NCBI GenBank assembly: GCA_030849065.1
Contig: JASAON010001587.1
Coordinates: 1 to 64,000 of the forward strand
Origin: Jaenimonas drosophilae
Lineage: Eukaryota; Euglenozoa; Kinetoplastea; Trypanosomatida; Trypanosomatidae
Direction: 5' to 3'
DNA: 64,000 bases
Shown here: piece after piece, positions 39,201 through 48,632 of the stretch
Layout of the letters: every line of letters starts with the position of its first letter
Position numbering within the stretch: the first letter of the stretch is position 1
Translations under genes and position numbers: made by a program
Notes under the pieces: model-generated
Database searches by the model: none
What the model was told of the DNA's origin: nothing
The model's input: only the letters and a program-made list of their open reading frames with translations

Positions 39201-39678
39201 GAAGATCACCCCCTGCGTAGCTGTGCCTGACGCTATTCAGGACCAGTGCGGCCCCGCCTCCTCGGAGGCCATTGCGGAGCTCGAAGCGGATTTGCAGCAG
39301 GAGAGAGACAGCAATGAGAGGCTGGATGTTCAGCTGAGGATGCTGCGTCAGGAGCGAGAGCGTATTGCCTATGGAGTGCGGCTGCAGCAGGAGGATCAGG
39401 TCTCACAGACCATGGCGCGCATGGGTTGTGAGATCACGGATCTCAATGAAAAGTTGGCCAATCAAGATGCAGAGATTAGAAGACTGCAGAAGGAAAATGA
39501 TGAGCTGAGGGCGGCAAAGGGGTGGGGCCCTATGCAATTCTTCTTGGGTGGTACATCTCCATCCAAGAAGAAAGCCGACTCTCCGACCACCACAACGCCG
39601 GTGACGTCGGGCCGCTATCGTGATCCATCCACATCCGTCGAACGTGAAGACTGGCCAAATTCAGCGCTTCACTACTGA
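36244..39678 (+). CDS. Kinesin-like motor protein
   Basis: A 1144-residue protein with an N-terminal motor (about 40-390) and a long coiled-coil tail. Motor landmarks are RCLVYCRLRPSNKRD, the P-loop GQTGTGKTYT (about 120-129), switch I SSRGHSAL (about 244), switch II DLAGYER (about 277), and the microtubule-binding INASLLALGHVVSALSSG. A neck follows near 385, then heptad-rich segments to about 700, a Thr/Ala-rich linker (about 700-800) and further coiled coil to 1110. With the motor N-terminal, plus-end-directed movement is the default expectation. The subfamily is not clear, and many trypanosomatid kinesins fall outside the standard classes. Cargo unknown. Confidence 0.95.
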   Translation: MDSVDEDHHRSPKDEEQVTVPEPASKNGAGEDHHVEPKASNRCLVYCRLRPSNKRDFVAAGSSPLITVSGNCAVVKDERRYNFDGTFGVESSQEEIFHSVAIPCIDHAFRGCRSALMCYGQTGTGKTYTLCSTKEGQEGIIPRAAKYIFDEIIAKHPERRYVVEAQFVQIYRDKLNDLLQTPEKAAADRLIPSKALDIRCDDVDGVTLTGVQSQVLTSSEEMVKLFHTGNARRVVGTTAMNAESSRGHSALIVWISNEDPSNLRAGRTMGKLTIIDLAGYERFSKTGITTDNTIQKDEAKTINASLLALGHVVSALSSGSRHIPWRDSKLTRLLQDSVGGRSRTSIILTVGPSSEHFHETANTLQFGMRSMCVKVETRVAVSVDYVELSRILEGEVTKRDALIDTLRAENREHVEQQRLVDQRYFEDRQRLQDTIEEERKRVVSAGGNEEQLKKLTEVLEVEAENLKEQQCEEISYQEEAFSQRVVRTIEVDRFRTERDIAQYKILYEKNMEDLKKKLDATRGARTNEDLLRALQTIAEKDVIIAARATETASLHEVIAQLADQLESHGVAPALNVDLLARNFMDVSQVEEIQQQLRDENEDLRAKLVDLRAQLDRMTSIANHRKDEINNLHKMLQQLRSSGVAVPEVESESRGATDLVGREEVELMRLSMQARLDDVAMECSRLREELKTRVRAEEVPMTARRMHVPGSVEATPRREVSLAFGMTPRGPFTARRTNANTTSTSAVVGVESLRHSYESIIEQLRHEVATLRTAAMKGGAATSNGAAATTTTAVREGSPAPSLPVPPLMLRQWGSTARDILEEDGDHLHGAVESGAAHNNVDFVVGVKEAEVEAVVKAMLLQEQQIANDRAVLQYSGELIKILRLQLRMAQLVPDAPQSAAPPPFLGLSQRTYTALLDKLRQENRKLAGRLLLPTSASSEDVMTMEKVLADRDAAISAKDAALLEMSATNEYVSKIASRLLGQLQNLKITPCVAVPDAIQDQCGPASSEAIAELEADLQQERDSNERLDVQLRMLRQERERIAYGVRLQQEDQVSQTMARMGCEITDLNEKLANQDAEIRRLQKENDELRAAKGWGPMQFFLGGTSPSKKKADSPTTTTPVTSGRYRDPSTSVEREDWPNSALHY

Positions 39679-40318
39679 CGTGGATTGCTATTGTTCTGTC
39701 TGGTACCTACATCTTCTTCACCCCTACACACACATTCACACACAAGAGTGCGTGCGAGACACAGCACTTTGTGTATTGTGCCTCCGCACGATATGATTAG
39801 TTGGCATTTGGCCAATCTTTATCTGAGTTGTCGTTGTTGTGTCCTGATGCGCGCGACGCGTGGCTCGCCCACTACTCCATCCATCTCTCTCCTTGATCTC
39901 TTCGTTTCTAATGCACAAGCATGAGCTGAGTTAGGAGGCGCCCGATCTCACAGGACGGATTGTTCCTGGCGTGCTCAGTTTTCTTCTTCTTCGTGTGCGT
40001 TGGTATCTGCACGCGAGCTACCGAGTAGCGGTGGTGCGCGACGCCATCTCCTCAAAAGCATATTCATCATTTCATTTGGTGGCAGACGCGACGCCTGAGT
40101 ACCCCCACAGACGTGGATACGCTCACCGCCACACGTACATCACTCATACCAGTGGCATCTACCAACTCGATCCGAAGATACCTTCTTTTGTTGTTTTGTT
40201 TGGCGCGACACTTCGTGGTACCTGTACCATCTTCTCCAGTGGCCATCTTCTCGTTTCCTCTTCCACCACCCCCAGCACGGGAAACCTGAGCAGTGGGTTT
40301 TCCGCTCAGTCTCCAAGC
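39679..40318. other. Intergenic region kinesin-receptor-like kinase
   Basis: 640 bases with CA-rich sequence at 39727-39745. A pyrimidine tract at 40240-40272 ends in ccccag, a plausible acceptor 45 bases before the kinase ATG. The reading frame of the kinase stays open through much of this region but has no ATG. Confidence 0.6.
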
Positions 40319-43300
40319 ATGGCTTCTCAGCCCGTTGCTTCCCCTCCACTTCATCCAGACGCCATGCTGGACATGACTGAGACCACTTCTAGTCATGCAT
40401 ATCGTAGAGACCAACAACCACAGCGCTCCTCATCACATGTAGCTTCATCTGCATCGCTGGACTACGTCGCGGAGCCGCGTCGGAGGCCACAAGGAAGCCC
40501 GCCTGCCGTTGTGGCCCTCATGACGGTGATGCTGATCATGATGGTGCTGGCATGTGTGGAGTCCATCACGGATAGTGATTGGTTCTGGAAACTCCGTGGA
40601 GGACCTCGTGGACGGCCCATCTCCTTCCTACCCTCGTTGGTGTGGGGGGCTGAGGCGACGGCGGTGCGCTATCGTGGCGGATTATACCGTGGCATCACCG
40701 AAGAAGATTTTCGTCGTGGAGGCCAAACCTTCAGCATGGAGTTGGCCATCCCCGCCTTTCCATCCAATGAAACGTTGCTACGTGAGATCATGGCGGAGTC
40801 GCTCACCCAGCTCGTTCGCATCGTTGATCAGTCGGGCAACGTGTACAACTCCATGTTCGTGAATATGGATGGGCACATGAAGGAGAAGCTGGCGGAGAAC
40901 AACATCTCTCACCACGTTCTGCAATGGCAAAGCATCATCCCGGAGTTGGTGGAGCGCAGTGATGTGGAGGTGGGCGATGGAGGCCGCCTGGCAACCGTCA
41001 CCTTCGCCCCGTCGGACTGGTCCCTCCCGCCGGGTCTATCCTTGTTGGTCGTTCCATGCCTGACCTTCTCCATCTTTGGTTCCGCGGCGGAGATTGAGCT
41101 CAACGACATGCCCATGAACTGCCTCTCCGGTGATCCTTTTCTTATTCGCCATGAGCCCATGTTGCAGGTCGTGGAGGATGTGTGGAGTCGTCGTGGCCAG
41201 CTCGTGACGGGCAGACCGATTGAGGTTCCCATTCGCTTTCACGCCGCTGTGGGCTCCCTTGACCGTCTTGCGTTGGAACGTGGGCTGCGTGTCGTTGAAG
41301 GGACAACCTGCCTCCACTCACGAAACGCCTTTGTTCGTGGCAGCATGTGGGACCCTCGTGCGATGGTGTACCGCTTCACCCCACACCGTGGAGGAGTTCA
41401 GACACTCTGCTTTATGCCCTTTCCAGACACCTACCCTCTGGTACCCATGCGCATCAAGCTCATGGACTCCTACGAAGTGGCTGGGCCGGAAGGGGCCTCA
41501 ACCGACCCGCCCCAGGTGCGTGTGGAGCAGGAGTTCAGTGGGACCATTTATGGCACCAACCTCACCACACGTGATACCGCCGTCATGACGGATGAGCTCT
41601 GCACCGACTTCTCCTCCCAGAACGTGTTCTTTGTGGAGCTCTTCTTCAGCAGCCCAACACGTGTCAGTTTCTACGGTAAGTTTCATCGTCGTGGCATCTA
41701 CCACATTTGCTACCACCACGCCGACGCTGATGCCTACGTGCGGGTGACGACCCTCCTCGTGGAGAAGGGCAGGGAAGTGACCATTGACGGAGGTACGAGC
41801 AACGTGCTCATTGATCAGGATGTGCGGCTGGTGGAGTCGGCCTCGGTGACGCGCTTGAAGGTACAAAACAAGGGGCATCTCGACCTCAAGAAGCGCTCCC
41901 TCAACGTCTCCTTCTTTCTGTGGTCGGGAGGAAGCATCACGGGCAAGGGGGTGCTGAACTGCACCGGGTACAGCCGCATCACGACGGAAGGTTACGAAAC
42001 ACGTCTTCTCTCCGTTCCCCTTCACAACTACGGCGACATGACCATCGACGTCCAACGACTATTCATTGGCAGAGATGGCGCCATACACAACTACGGCAAC
42101 CTCACCCTCCTTGTCTCGTCACTCGGGATGGATGGCATCAGCAGCGCCGTCTCGCATGGCAAGCGGAACGTCATTCACAACCACCACGGAGGCACACTGC
42201 GCATCATGGCACTAGACAAGCGCTCCTATGCCCTCCTGACGTGCCGGCTTCTCTTTAGTGGTGGGCGTATAGTCCTGATTGGGCCCATCAGCTTGACCGA
42301 CGTGACGGCAGAGCCAAAGGCATCGATCCGGGTGAGTACCTCGGCTGCCATCACGGGTTATAGCATGCGGCTGGCCTGCCCCATTCAGCTGGAGGAGGGA
42401 TCCTCCTTGACGTTGATGGAGGGAAGCGCACTCTCCGTGGCTGAGGTCTTCGGCACCGGCGAGCTCATCATTCGTGGAGATGGTGTAATGCTGGACTCGC
42501 TCCTCGTTCATGACCAGGTCTCCGTCCTTGTGGATGGGGTGCAGAACAATCATAGCATCACAGTGAGCGTCTACGGTACCTGTGAATTTGGTGAAGGTAC
42601 CTTCGTTCGGGTGGTTTCCGCCACATTTGCCACGAGCACCGGCCTGGCCAAGATGATGTTCGCTGGCGTCGTGATCGCCTCCATTGGCCAAACACGCTTC
42701 TCGGGCAACATGATCATTCAAGCAAGTGGGGTTTGTGTCGTATACAGCGCACCACTTCCCGGTGGGGCGGCGGCGGACTGGGTGCCCACCGTGGCCTCCC
42801 TCTTTGTACCCCCACGGGCCACCCTCTTCGCCATTGATGCGCGCTTCATGAACGATGGCACCTCCGAGGCAGAGGCAGAGGCAGAGGCCGTCGCCTCCGC
42901 CCTCGCCCCAGCAGGACAGACGGCCCTGTGCTCCTCATTCATTGCCCTGTCAGAGTACCTCACCCTCGGTGGCCGTCTTCTTCTCCACGGTTGTGTGTCT
43001 ATCCCACTCGGAGGTACCTTTAGCGGTGCTGTGGCTCGCATGAGCGACGTGGATGACAGCACATGGAGCACCCTTCAGGCCACCTGCGACCACTTCCTGG
43101 CCCACATGGAGGTACCCCCATACTGCAGCCCCTCGAGTAGGCCACCCCCTGCGATGCGCACCGGCCTTAGCACGGGCAATGAGCTCCACATCCGTCAAGG
43201 TGCCTCCTTCACCCTGGATGAGTTTACCCTCCTCTCTGGTGTGATGCGGGTGGTGGATCGCCTGAGTATGAACATCTCCGGCCAGGCATCCATCAACGGC

Positions 43301-46294
43301 GGCACACGTCTTCTCATTGGGGATGGCGGATCGATTCGTGCCAAGAAGGTGATCATCAACGGCTCAGTGGAGATTGGCACACCAAGCCTCACCGCCATCG
43401 TTGCGGAGGAGGTGGAGCTGCTGGAGGAAGGTGTTGTCGTTCTCTCACGCACCTCCAAGAGCTCTTGTGAGGAGGCCGTTGTGGCCGTGTTCGGGAGCTT
43501 AGACCCACTCACTGCCCATCCAGATGCCGTTCATTGCCTGCAGAGCCCCGATTCCGCCGAGGCAGACCTTCGCCATCACCCCGCTGACATCTCGGACAGC
43601 AGTGGCAAGAATCTCTACATTGCCATGTTTCACACAGGTCTGGCCTGCCCGACCGATGTGGTGGATGAGATGCAGTCGTTGGGCAATATCCTGTCGGCCT
43701 TCTTCCACACGCGTAGCTACTACCCCATCGACAGCATTCCATCGCGAAGTGGCATGTTGTGGTTCTTCTTCATCTCCGTCGTGGCCTCTGTTGCCATTTT
43801 CCTCCTCCTCCTCCACGCGTGGAAGTCCTCCTTCCGTGGGTGGGTGCGGGAGATGCAGATTCGGCCACCCCTCCATCTGACCCTCACCTGGGATGAGTTC
43901 AGCTACAACATCTTCAACTACGTCACCTTCAGCTCCGTCGTCCTTGTCGGGGTGCAGAACATGGTTGCCGTCTTCCATCCAGGCATCCCAGTTCCGGTAC
44001 CCTTCGCCGCCTCCTTTGGTTTGCGCAGCATGCATCTCGTCATGCCCCACCACCGCATGAGCAAGTGCCACTCCTACGTGGTTTCCTTCCTTGTGTTGGC
44101 GTGGGGGGCAGCCACCTACACGTGGTTTGGCACTAGTGAAGAAGCCGCACGTCGGCGTGGTCAACTTCAGCGGAAAGGGTTTCTTCTGACCGTACTCATG
44201 GCCATCACCAACATCGTGACAATACTCTTGAGCATGCTCCACGTGCCCATCTTCAGCATGCTGCTCGATGGTGTGGCGTGTCGGACAATTCTTCGTGATT
44301 TGCCCACCTGCCAAAAGTTTCGAGATGATGGTATCTTTGCCCTCATCTTCGCCCTCATTTCCGTTGTGGTGTGTGTCTTGGTTGTTCCGTGGAACATGGT
44401 GGTGTCGCAGATCCCCATCTCCCGCGTGGAGCTCCGTATTCGTGGCTTCTGGACCTTTGTGATTGTTGCGATGGAGGTGTTGGAGGTGTCCTTGTGGAAG
44501 GTCTTCTACAGCAGCCCCATCCCCTTCGTCTTCTCCTGCGTGGCCTTCCAGCTCTCCCTCGTTGGCCTCTGTGTGTGGTCCGCCCCAACCGCCTACGAGA
44601 ACATCAACCGCTTCTACACCCTGAGTGCCATGATTCCCTTGATGGTGTATGTATGGCTACTCTTCTACTGTTATCAGGCTAAGATGGGGCACCTCTCTAG
44701 TTGCCTTGACTACGACACCAGCTTCAAGATGGTGCTCTGCTGTGTGGGTCTCGCCTACCTCGCCAACTTTTGGCGCAACATCCTCTCCGTGCGCTACTCG
44801 ATGGAATCCTCCGGTGACGTCAATATCGACTCGCTGAAGCAGTCCGTGGAGCAAATTGCCAGCCGGATTCAGGACCTCAAGGTGATCCTCTTCTCCGCCA
44901 ACGAACGCACCGATCGTGAGTCCACCCTCAACGCCATTGCCCGACTACGACTGGAGTACCTTGAAAAGCAGGAGTGCTACCGCTTCGGCACCGCCCGCCT
45001 CTTGCGTGAGTTCAACTTTGGCAGCCACTTTTCCGACCTTGCCCAGAGAGCCAAGGCGTCCAGCCCCTTCTCCCCTTATGAGCTCCCACTCCGCACAGAC
45101 AGCTCCGACGTCTCCGCCTTCAGTTTGGAGAATGCCCACTTACTCAGCTCGAGCTTCTCCCAGACGAGTCATGGGCTCCTCACGGTGGACGAGATGGAGA
45201 CCTTCAAGTGTGGCCCCACCCTGGGAAAAGGAAGCTATGGCACCGTCCACATGGGCATCATCAGCAGCAACGCCATGCTCGTGGCGGTGAAGTATGTGAA
45301 TGTGGCCAACGAAAGCAAGGAGTACCTCACCAGTGTGAAGGCGGAGGTGGATACGTTGCGGGAGCTCTCTCACCCCAACATCATCCGCTACTATGGCGCC
45401 CACACAATGGATGATACGATGATGGTCTTCATGGAATTTGCCATGGGCGGGAGCTTGACCTCCATCGTTCGTAAATTCACGGCGCTGACGGAGCAGGTGA
45501 TGCAGCTCTACACCTACCAGATTCTGTGTGGGCTGCAGTACCTCCACGGCAAAGGGGTTGTGCATCGAGACATCAAGGGAGAGAACATCCTCATTGATGG
45601 CAACGGCATCGCCAAGTTGGCTGATTTTGGCTGCAGCAAATCCTTGGCCAACATCGCCAATGGCAGCCAGGTGGGCTGTGGGACCTTGGTCGGCTCACCT
45701 TTTTGGATGGCACCGGAGGTGATCCGCAATGAGGCCTACGGCACCAAGGCCGATATATGGTCTGTGGGCTGCACCGTCGTGGAGATGCTCAATGGCGGGG
45801 AGCCACCGTGGAGGGAGGAGTTCGATAACGTGTATTCCGCCATGTACTTTGTGGGCTCCACCACGGGCATCCCGCCCATCCCCGACGACACGTCAGAGCC
45901 CTGCCGTCAGTTCCTCCACCGGTGCTTCGAGCGCGACGTGGCCAAGCGCGCCACCGCTGAGGAGCTGCTGCAACACCCGTGGTTGGCTGCGGTATCGGTG
46001 AGCTCAGCCCGTGTGCGAACACCCGACGTGGATGGCATCTCCTCGAGCCCCTCCTTCCGGGCCGCCATGGGCCTCTCTCCCGTCTCCTCCGCGGCAGATT
46101 CGCTCTTTGGCGAGGGCTCACTGCGCCGCCGCTACGCCACCAACGGCTCCAAGGAATCCCTCACCAACCACAGCGGCGCACCGCGCTCGTCTGGGAATCA
46201 TTCCACGCCTCCGGAGAGTGCCCCGGCGTCGGGGAGCGCCACCACCACAGCAGCAACAGCGGCAGCTTCACCAACCCTGCGCAAGGACCAATGA
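40319..46294 (+). CDS. Receptor-like multipass membrane protein kinase (STE11/MAP3K-like)
   Basis: A 1991-residue protein. Residues 1-62 are a Ser/Pro-rich cytosolic lead, then a first membrane segment at about 63-81 (VVALMTVMLIMMVLACV). Residues about 90-1140 form a large ectodomain; its middle has short repeated strands (HNYGDMTIDVQRL, HNYGNLTLLVSSL, IHNHHGGTLRIMA) suggesting a right-handed beta helix. About nine further membrane segments lie between 1143 and 1490, the first FFFISVVASVAIFLLLL. A short coiled coil follows. The kinase domain is at about 1623-1888, with GKGSYGTV, VAVKY, HRDIKGEN, DFG and GSPFWMAPE, all intact. An even total of ten segments would place both ends in the cytosol. 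The architecture resembles T. brucei RDK1, a membrane-associated STE11-like repressor of differentiation. Orthology is not established here. Confidence 0.88.
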   Translation: MASQPVASPPLHPDAMLDMTETTSSHAYRRDQQPQRSSSHVASSASLDYVAEPRRRPQGSPPAVVALMTVMLIMMVLACVESITDSDWFWKLRGGPRGRPISFLPSLVWGAEATAVRYRGGLYRGITEEDFRRGGQTFSMELAIPAFPSNETLLREIMAESLTQLVRIVDQSGNVYNSMFVNMDGHMKEKLAENNISHHVLQWQSIIPELVERSDVEVGDGGRLATVTFAPSDWSLPPGLSLLVVPCLTFSIFGSAAEIELNDMPMNCLSGDPFLIRHEPMLQVVEDVWSRRGQLVTGRPIEVPIRFHAAVGSLDRLALERGLRVVEGTTCLHSRNAFVRGSMWDPRAMVYRFTPHRGGVQTLCFMPFPDTYPLVPMRIKLMDSYEVAGPEGASTDPPQVRVEQEFSGTIYGTNLTTRDTAVMTDELCTDFSSQNVFFVELFFSSPTRVSFYGKFHRRGIYHICYHHADADAYVRVTTLLVEKGREVTIDGGTSNVLIDQDVRLVESASVTRLKVQNKGHLDLKKRSLNVSFFLWSGGSITGKGVLNCTGYSRITTEGYETRLLSVPLHNYGDMTIDVQRLFIGRDGAIHNYGNLTLLVSSLGMDGISSAVSHGKRNVIHNHHGGTLRIMALDKRSYALLTCRLLFSGGRIVLIGPISLTDVTAEPKASIRVSTSAAITGYSMRLACPIQLEEGSSLTLMEGSALSVAEVFGTGELIIRGDGVMLDSLLVHDQVSVLVDGVQNNHSITVSVYGTCEFGEGTFVRVVSATFATSTGLAKMMFAGVVIASIGQTRFSGNMIIQASGVCVVYSAPLPGGAAADWVPTVASLFVPPRATLFAIDARFMNDGTSEAEAEAEAVASALAPAGQTALCSSFIALSEYLTLGGRLLLHGCVSIPLGGTFSGAVARMSDVDDSTWSTLQATCDHFLAHMEVPPYCSPSSRPPPAMRTGLSTGNELHIRQGASFTLDEFTLLSGVMRVVDRLSMNISGQASINGGTRLLIGDGGSIRAKKVIINGSVEIGTPSLTAIVAEEVELLEEGVVVLSRTSKSSCEEAVVAVFGSLDPLTAHPDAVHCLQSPDSAEADLRHHPADISDSSGKNLYIAMFHTGLACPTDVVDEMQSLGNILSAFFHTRSYYPIDSIPSRSGMLWFFFISVVASVAIFLLLLHAWKSSFRGWVREMQIRPPLHLTLTWDEFSYNIFNYVTFSSVVLVGVQNMVAVFHPGIPVPVPFAASFGLRSMHLVMPHHRMSKCHSYVVSFLVLAWGAATYTWFGTSEEAARRRGQLQRKGFLLTVLMAITNIVTILLSMLHVPIFSMLLDGVACRTILRDLPTCQKFRDDGIFALIFALISVVVCVLVVPWNMVVSQIPISRVELRIRGFWTFVIVAMEVLEVSLWKVFYSSPIPFVFSCVAFQLSLVGLCVWSAPTAYENINRFYTLSAMIPLMVYVWLLFYCYQAKMGHLSSCLDYDTSFKMVLCCVGLAYLANFWRNILSVRYSMESSGDVNIDSLKQSVEQIASRIQDLKVILFSANERTDRESTLNAIARLRLEYLEKQECYRFGTARLLREFNFGSHFSDLAQRAKASSPFSPYELPLRTDSSDVSAFSLENAHLLSSSFSQTSHGLLTVDEMETFKCGPTLGKGSYGTVHMGIISSNAMLVAVKYVNVANESKEYLTSVKAEVDTLRELSHPNIIRYYGAHTMDDTMMVFMEFAMGGSLTSIVRKFTALTEQVMQLYTYQILCGLQYLHGKGVVHRDIKGENILIDGNGIAKLADFGCSKSLANIANGSQVGCGTLVGSPFWMAPEVIRNEAYGTKADIWSVGCTVVEMLNGGEPPWREEFDNVYSAMYFVGSTTGIPPIPDDTSEPCRQFLHRCFERDVAKRATAEELLQHPWLAAVSVSSARVRTPDVDGISSSPSFRAAMGLSPVSSAADSLFGEGSLRRRYATNGSKESLTNHSGAPRSSGNHSTPPESAPASGSATTTAATAAASPTLRKDQ

Positions 46295-46835
46295 TTATTA
46301 GCTCCAGCACACCGCACCGCCGTACATCGCCATCATCTTCCTCCCCCCTCCCCCTTTCAGCAGTCTCCATCCGTATCAGCATCATCACCGCTGTTCGTGA
46401 TGCTCATCATCAACGTACGTATAGTAATGAATACCACCAATCTACGCACAGCAAAGAATATTGAGGGTTCATAAACGACGCTGTTCTCCCACCACAACAA
46501 TCACATCACGCACATCTCTCAAGACCAACCTGATGCATTCCGTCTCTCACTCTCTCCCTCCCTCATGTACCTCCAACACCGCCTCATACCTCTCTCTCTC
46601 TCTCTCTTCTTCTCCTTCTTCTTGTTCTATGCGCATACCTAGGCCCCCCCTCCCCCCACCTGCTCCTGCGCAGCCGCGTCATCCGTGGCTCCGTCGTACA
46701 CCAACCAACACCCTCTCTATACCCAATACTCCTTTATTCTTTGTGTGGGCGGGATTACACATTTATTGCGGCAGCCACTTTCTTTCTCTGCTTACTCTCT
46801 CTTCACAACAACAACGCAGAGCATCAATTAGCAAG
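46295..46835. other. Intergenic region receptor-like kinase-MINDY
   Basis: Strongly pyrimidine-rich, including a TC microsatellite at about 46590-46607 and C runs near 46646. The MINDY frame remains open here but its product would be low-complexity Ser/Pro/Thr, so this is read as untranslated. Confidence 0.6.
46778..46819 (+). promoter_or_regulatory. Predicted trans-splice acceptor for MINDY-like gene
   Basis: Tract ctttctttctctgcttactc followed by a CAA-rich gap and gcag with AG at 46818-46819, 17 bases before the chosen ATG at 46836. Confidence 0.5.
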
Positions 46836-48632
46836 ATGCCAATGTTGCTGGTGATTGGTGAGGATGGGCACACGCGTCGGGTGGACCCTTCCGACGTGCG
46901 TCTCCTTGACTGCGGCCTGCAGCACCGCTCGTACGTCTCCACCACACGGGGAGATGGCACCGTTCTCGGTGTGGGTGAGGACGAGCAACTCTACATTCAG
47001 CTCAACGACGCACACTCCAAGGGGGACGTCATTCACGGCATTGGGATTCCTCTTCGTGATGTGCGAGCGGGACGTGAGGTGGTCATCATATCCTCAGCCC
47101 CCGTCGATAACTCCGCCGAGGCAGCCGAATTCATTTTTCATCGCTTGAAGCGGCTCAACTTCTGCGGCAAGAGCATCACCATCGCCACACAAAGCCGCAA
47201 CGGCCCATGCCCGGTCTTGGCCCTTGCCAATGCCCTGGCACTGGAGGAGCGGGTACTCCTCTGTAGTGAAAAGGGTGGGGATGGTGGGTGGATCTCTGCC
47301 GAGCAGCTGCGGCATGTCGTGGCCTCATACCTGTGGCAGCGCCCACCACCACCATCCTTTGCCCCATCCAGCCCACTCCTCCGATCCACCGCCACCACCA
47401 TCACACGTCGATCCAAGACGGAAGGCGATGGCAACAGTTTTAGCAGAGATCCATCGGATGCCATATCACCAAGCCCCATAGACGCCAGCACCACACCTGC
47501 TGCGGCGCAACGTACCTTGGCAGGCCTGGTACAAGATGCCCGCGCCTTTGAGCAAGCCCGAGAGAAGCTCCTCGGCCACGCACTGGGCACGACGGAGCAG
47601 CTCTTGAAGCGGCTCTACCACGGCATGGACGTAGACCCCATCTTTTCCGATGTGGATGGCTTCACCGAGGAAGGTGATGTGCTCCTCTTCGCTGCCGGGG
47701 GCATTCCCCTCCTCCATGGGTGGCTCATCAACGACGACGGACCCTTCGCCCCACTCCGCGAGTGCTCCTTCAACGAGGTGGCCACCTTGGCCGTTTCATC
47801 ACCGGGGGTATCCCCACCCGCCCCCAACTTCTCCACGATTCAGCCGGACACATCCAACTCAAACGACGGCACCCCTCTCCCAGCCAGCCCACTGGTGCTG
47901 GAGGCCCTCGCCCCACTCGCCAAGAGCTTCTACCTCAGCACCATGAACACCCAAATGACGGTAGAGGGCCTCTGTGCCCTGCACCACCACCTCCACGAGG
48001 GCAGCGTTGCGGTGCTCTTCTGGCGAAACCACTTCTTCACGGTTGTGAAGCTGCAGGACCAGCTCCTCGCCTTGTGCTCCAACGAACACTTTGCGGATAA
48101 GTCAGCCTTTGTCTTTAGTGCCATTCGCGACGTAGAAAACTGCGAGAGCGTCTTCGTGGACGGGTGTGGGCGGACCATTGACCCCATGGTGGCACACATC
48201 CAGGCACGTTGTGGCAATGAATTCTCCACGCGGCGCATCTTGGCGGCGGTGGAGCGTCTGCGGGAGAAGGTGGGGCCTAACCTCACGACGGAGCAGGTAC
48301 TGGAATTCTTGGTTTCCGCCGCCCACGGCACCACCGAGGCGATCGTAGGAGGAGGAGGAGGAGGAGGAGAGCGGCCAGCCACCGCCCACTACGATGCCGC
48401 CTCATCGGTTGTGTCTCGTCGGCCACACACCCACCACAGTAATGATGCACATCATCATCGGCGTGGAGAGGCCATGGAGATTGCTGCTGTGGTTGAACAA
48501 CAAGTGCAGCAGATGAGGGATATTATTCCGGACCTGCCCGACGATCAGGCGCGGCACTTCTTGCTAGAGCACGGCGATGTTCGTCGCGCCATTGAGGCCT
48601 ACTTTTCTTCCATCAGCAGCAACATCACTTAG
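46836..48632 (+). CDS. MINDY-family deubiquitinase (K48-chain type) with UBA-like C-terminus
   Basis: A 598-residue protein. The segment TIATQSRNGPCPVLALANAL matches the MINDY (FAM63) catalytic motif, with C125 as nucleophile. The histidine of the pair is in AVLFWRNHFFTVVKL (H399), followed by the conserved LLALCSNEHFADKSAFVF. A Ser/Thr/Pro insert lies near 170-230. Residues about 545-590 (VQQMRDIIPDLPDDQARHFL and onward) form a UBA/CUE-like helix bundle that could bind ubiquitin. MINDY enzymes trim long K48-linked chains. The N-terminal 100 residues (MPMLLVIGEDGHTRRVDPSD) are not recognised. The start at 46836 is preferred over upstream in-frame ATGs near 46533 and 46629, whose translation is low complexity. 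Confidence 0.88.
   Translation: MPMLLVIGEDGHTRRVDPSDVRLLDCGLQHRSYVSTTRGDGTVLGVGEDEQLYIQLNDAHSKGDVIHGIGIPLRDVRAGREVVIISSAPVDNSAEAAEFIFHRLKRLNFCGKSITIATQSRNGPCPVLALANALALEERVLLCSEKGGDGGWISAEQLRHVVASYLWQRPPPPSFAPSSPLLRSTATTITRRSKTEGDGNSFSRDPSDAISPSPIDASTTPAAAQRTLAGLVQDARAFEQAREKLLGHALGTTEQLLKRLYHGMDVDPIFSDVDGFTEEGDVLLFAAGGIPLLHGWLINDDGPFAPLRECSFNEVATLAVSSPGVSPPAPNFSTIQPDTSNSNDGTPLPASPLVLEALAPLAKSFYLSTMNTQMTVEGLCALHHHLHEGSVAVLFWRNHFFTVVKLQDQLLALCSNEHFADKSAFVFSAIRDVENCESVFVDGCGRTIDPMVAHIQARCGNEFSTRRILAAVERLREKVGPNLTTEQVLEFLVSAAHGTTEAIVGGGGGGGERPATAHYDAASSVVSRRPHTHHSNDAHHHRRGEAMEIAAVVEQQVQQMRDIIPDLPDDQARHFLLEHGDVRRAIEAYFSSISSNIT

Noticed and set aside
39971..40318. N-terminal extension of the receptor-like kinase
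   Set aside because: No ATG in the frame before 40319; the stretch contains a plausible acceptor at about 40273.
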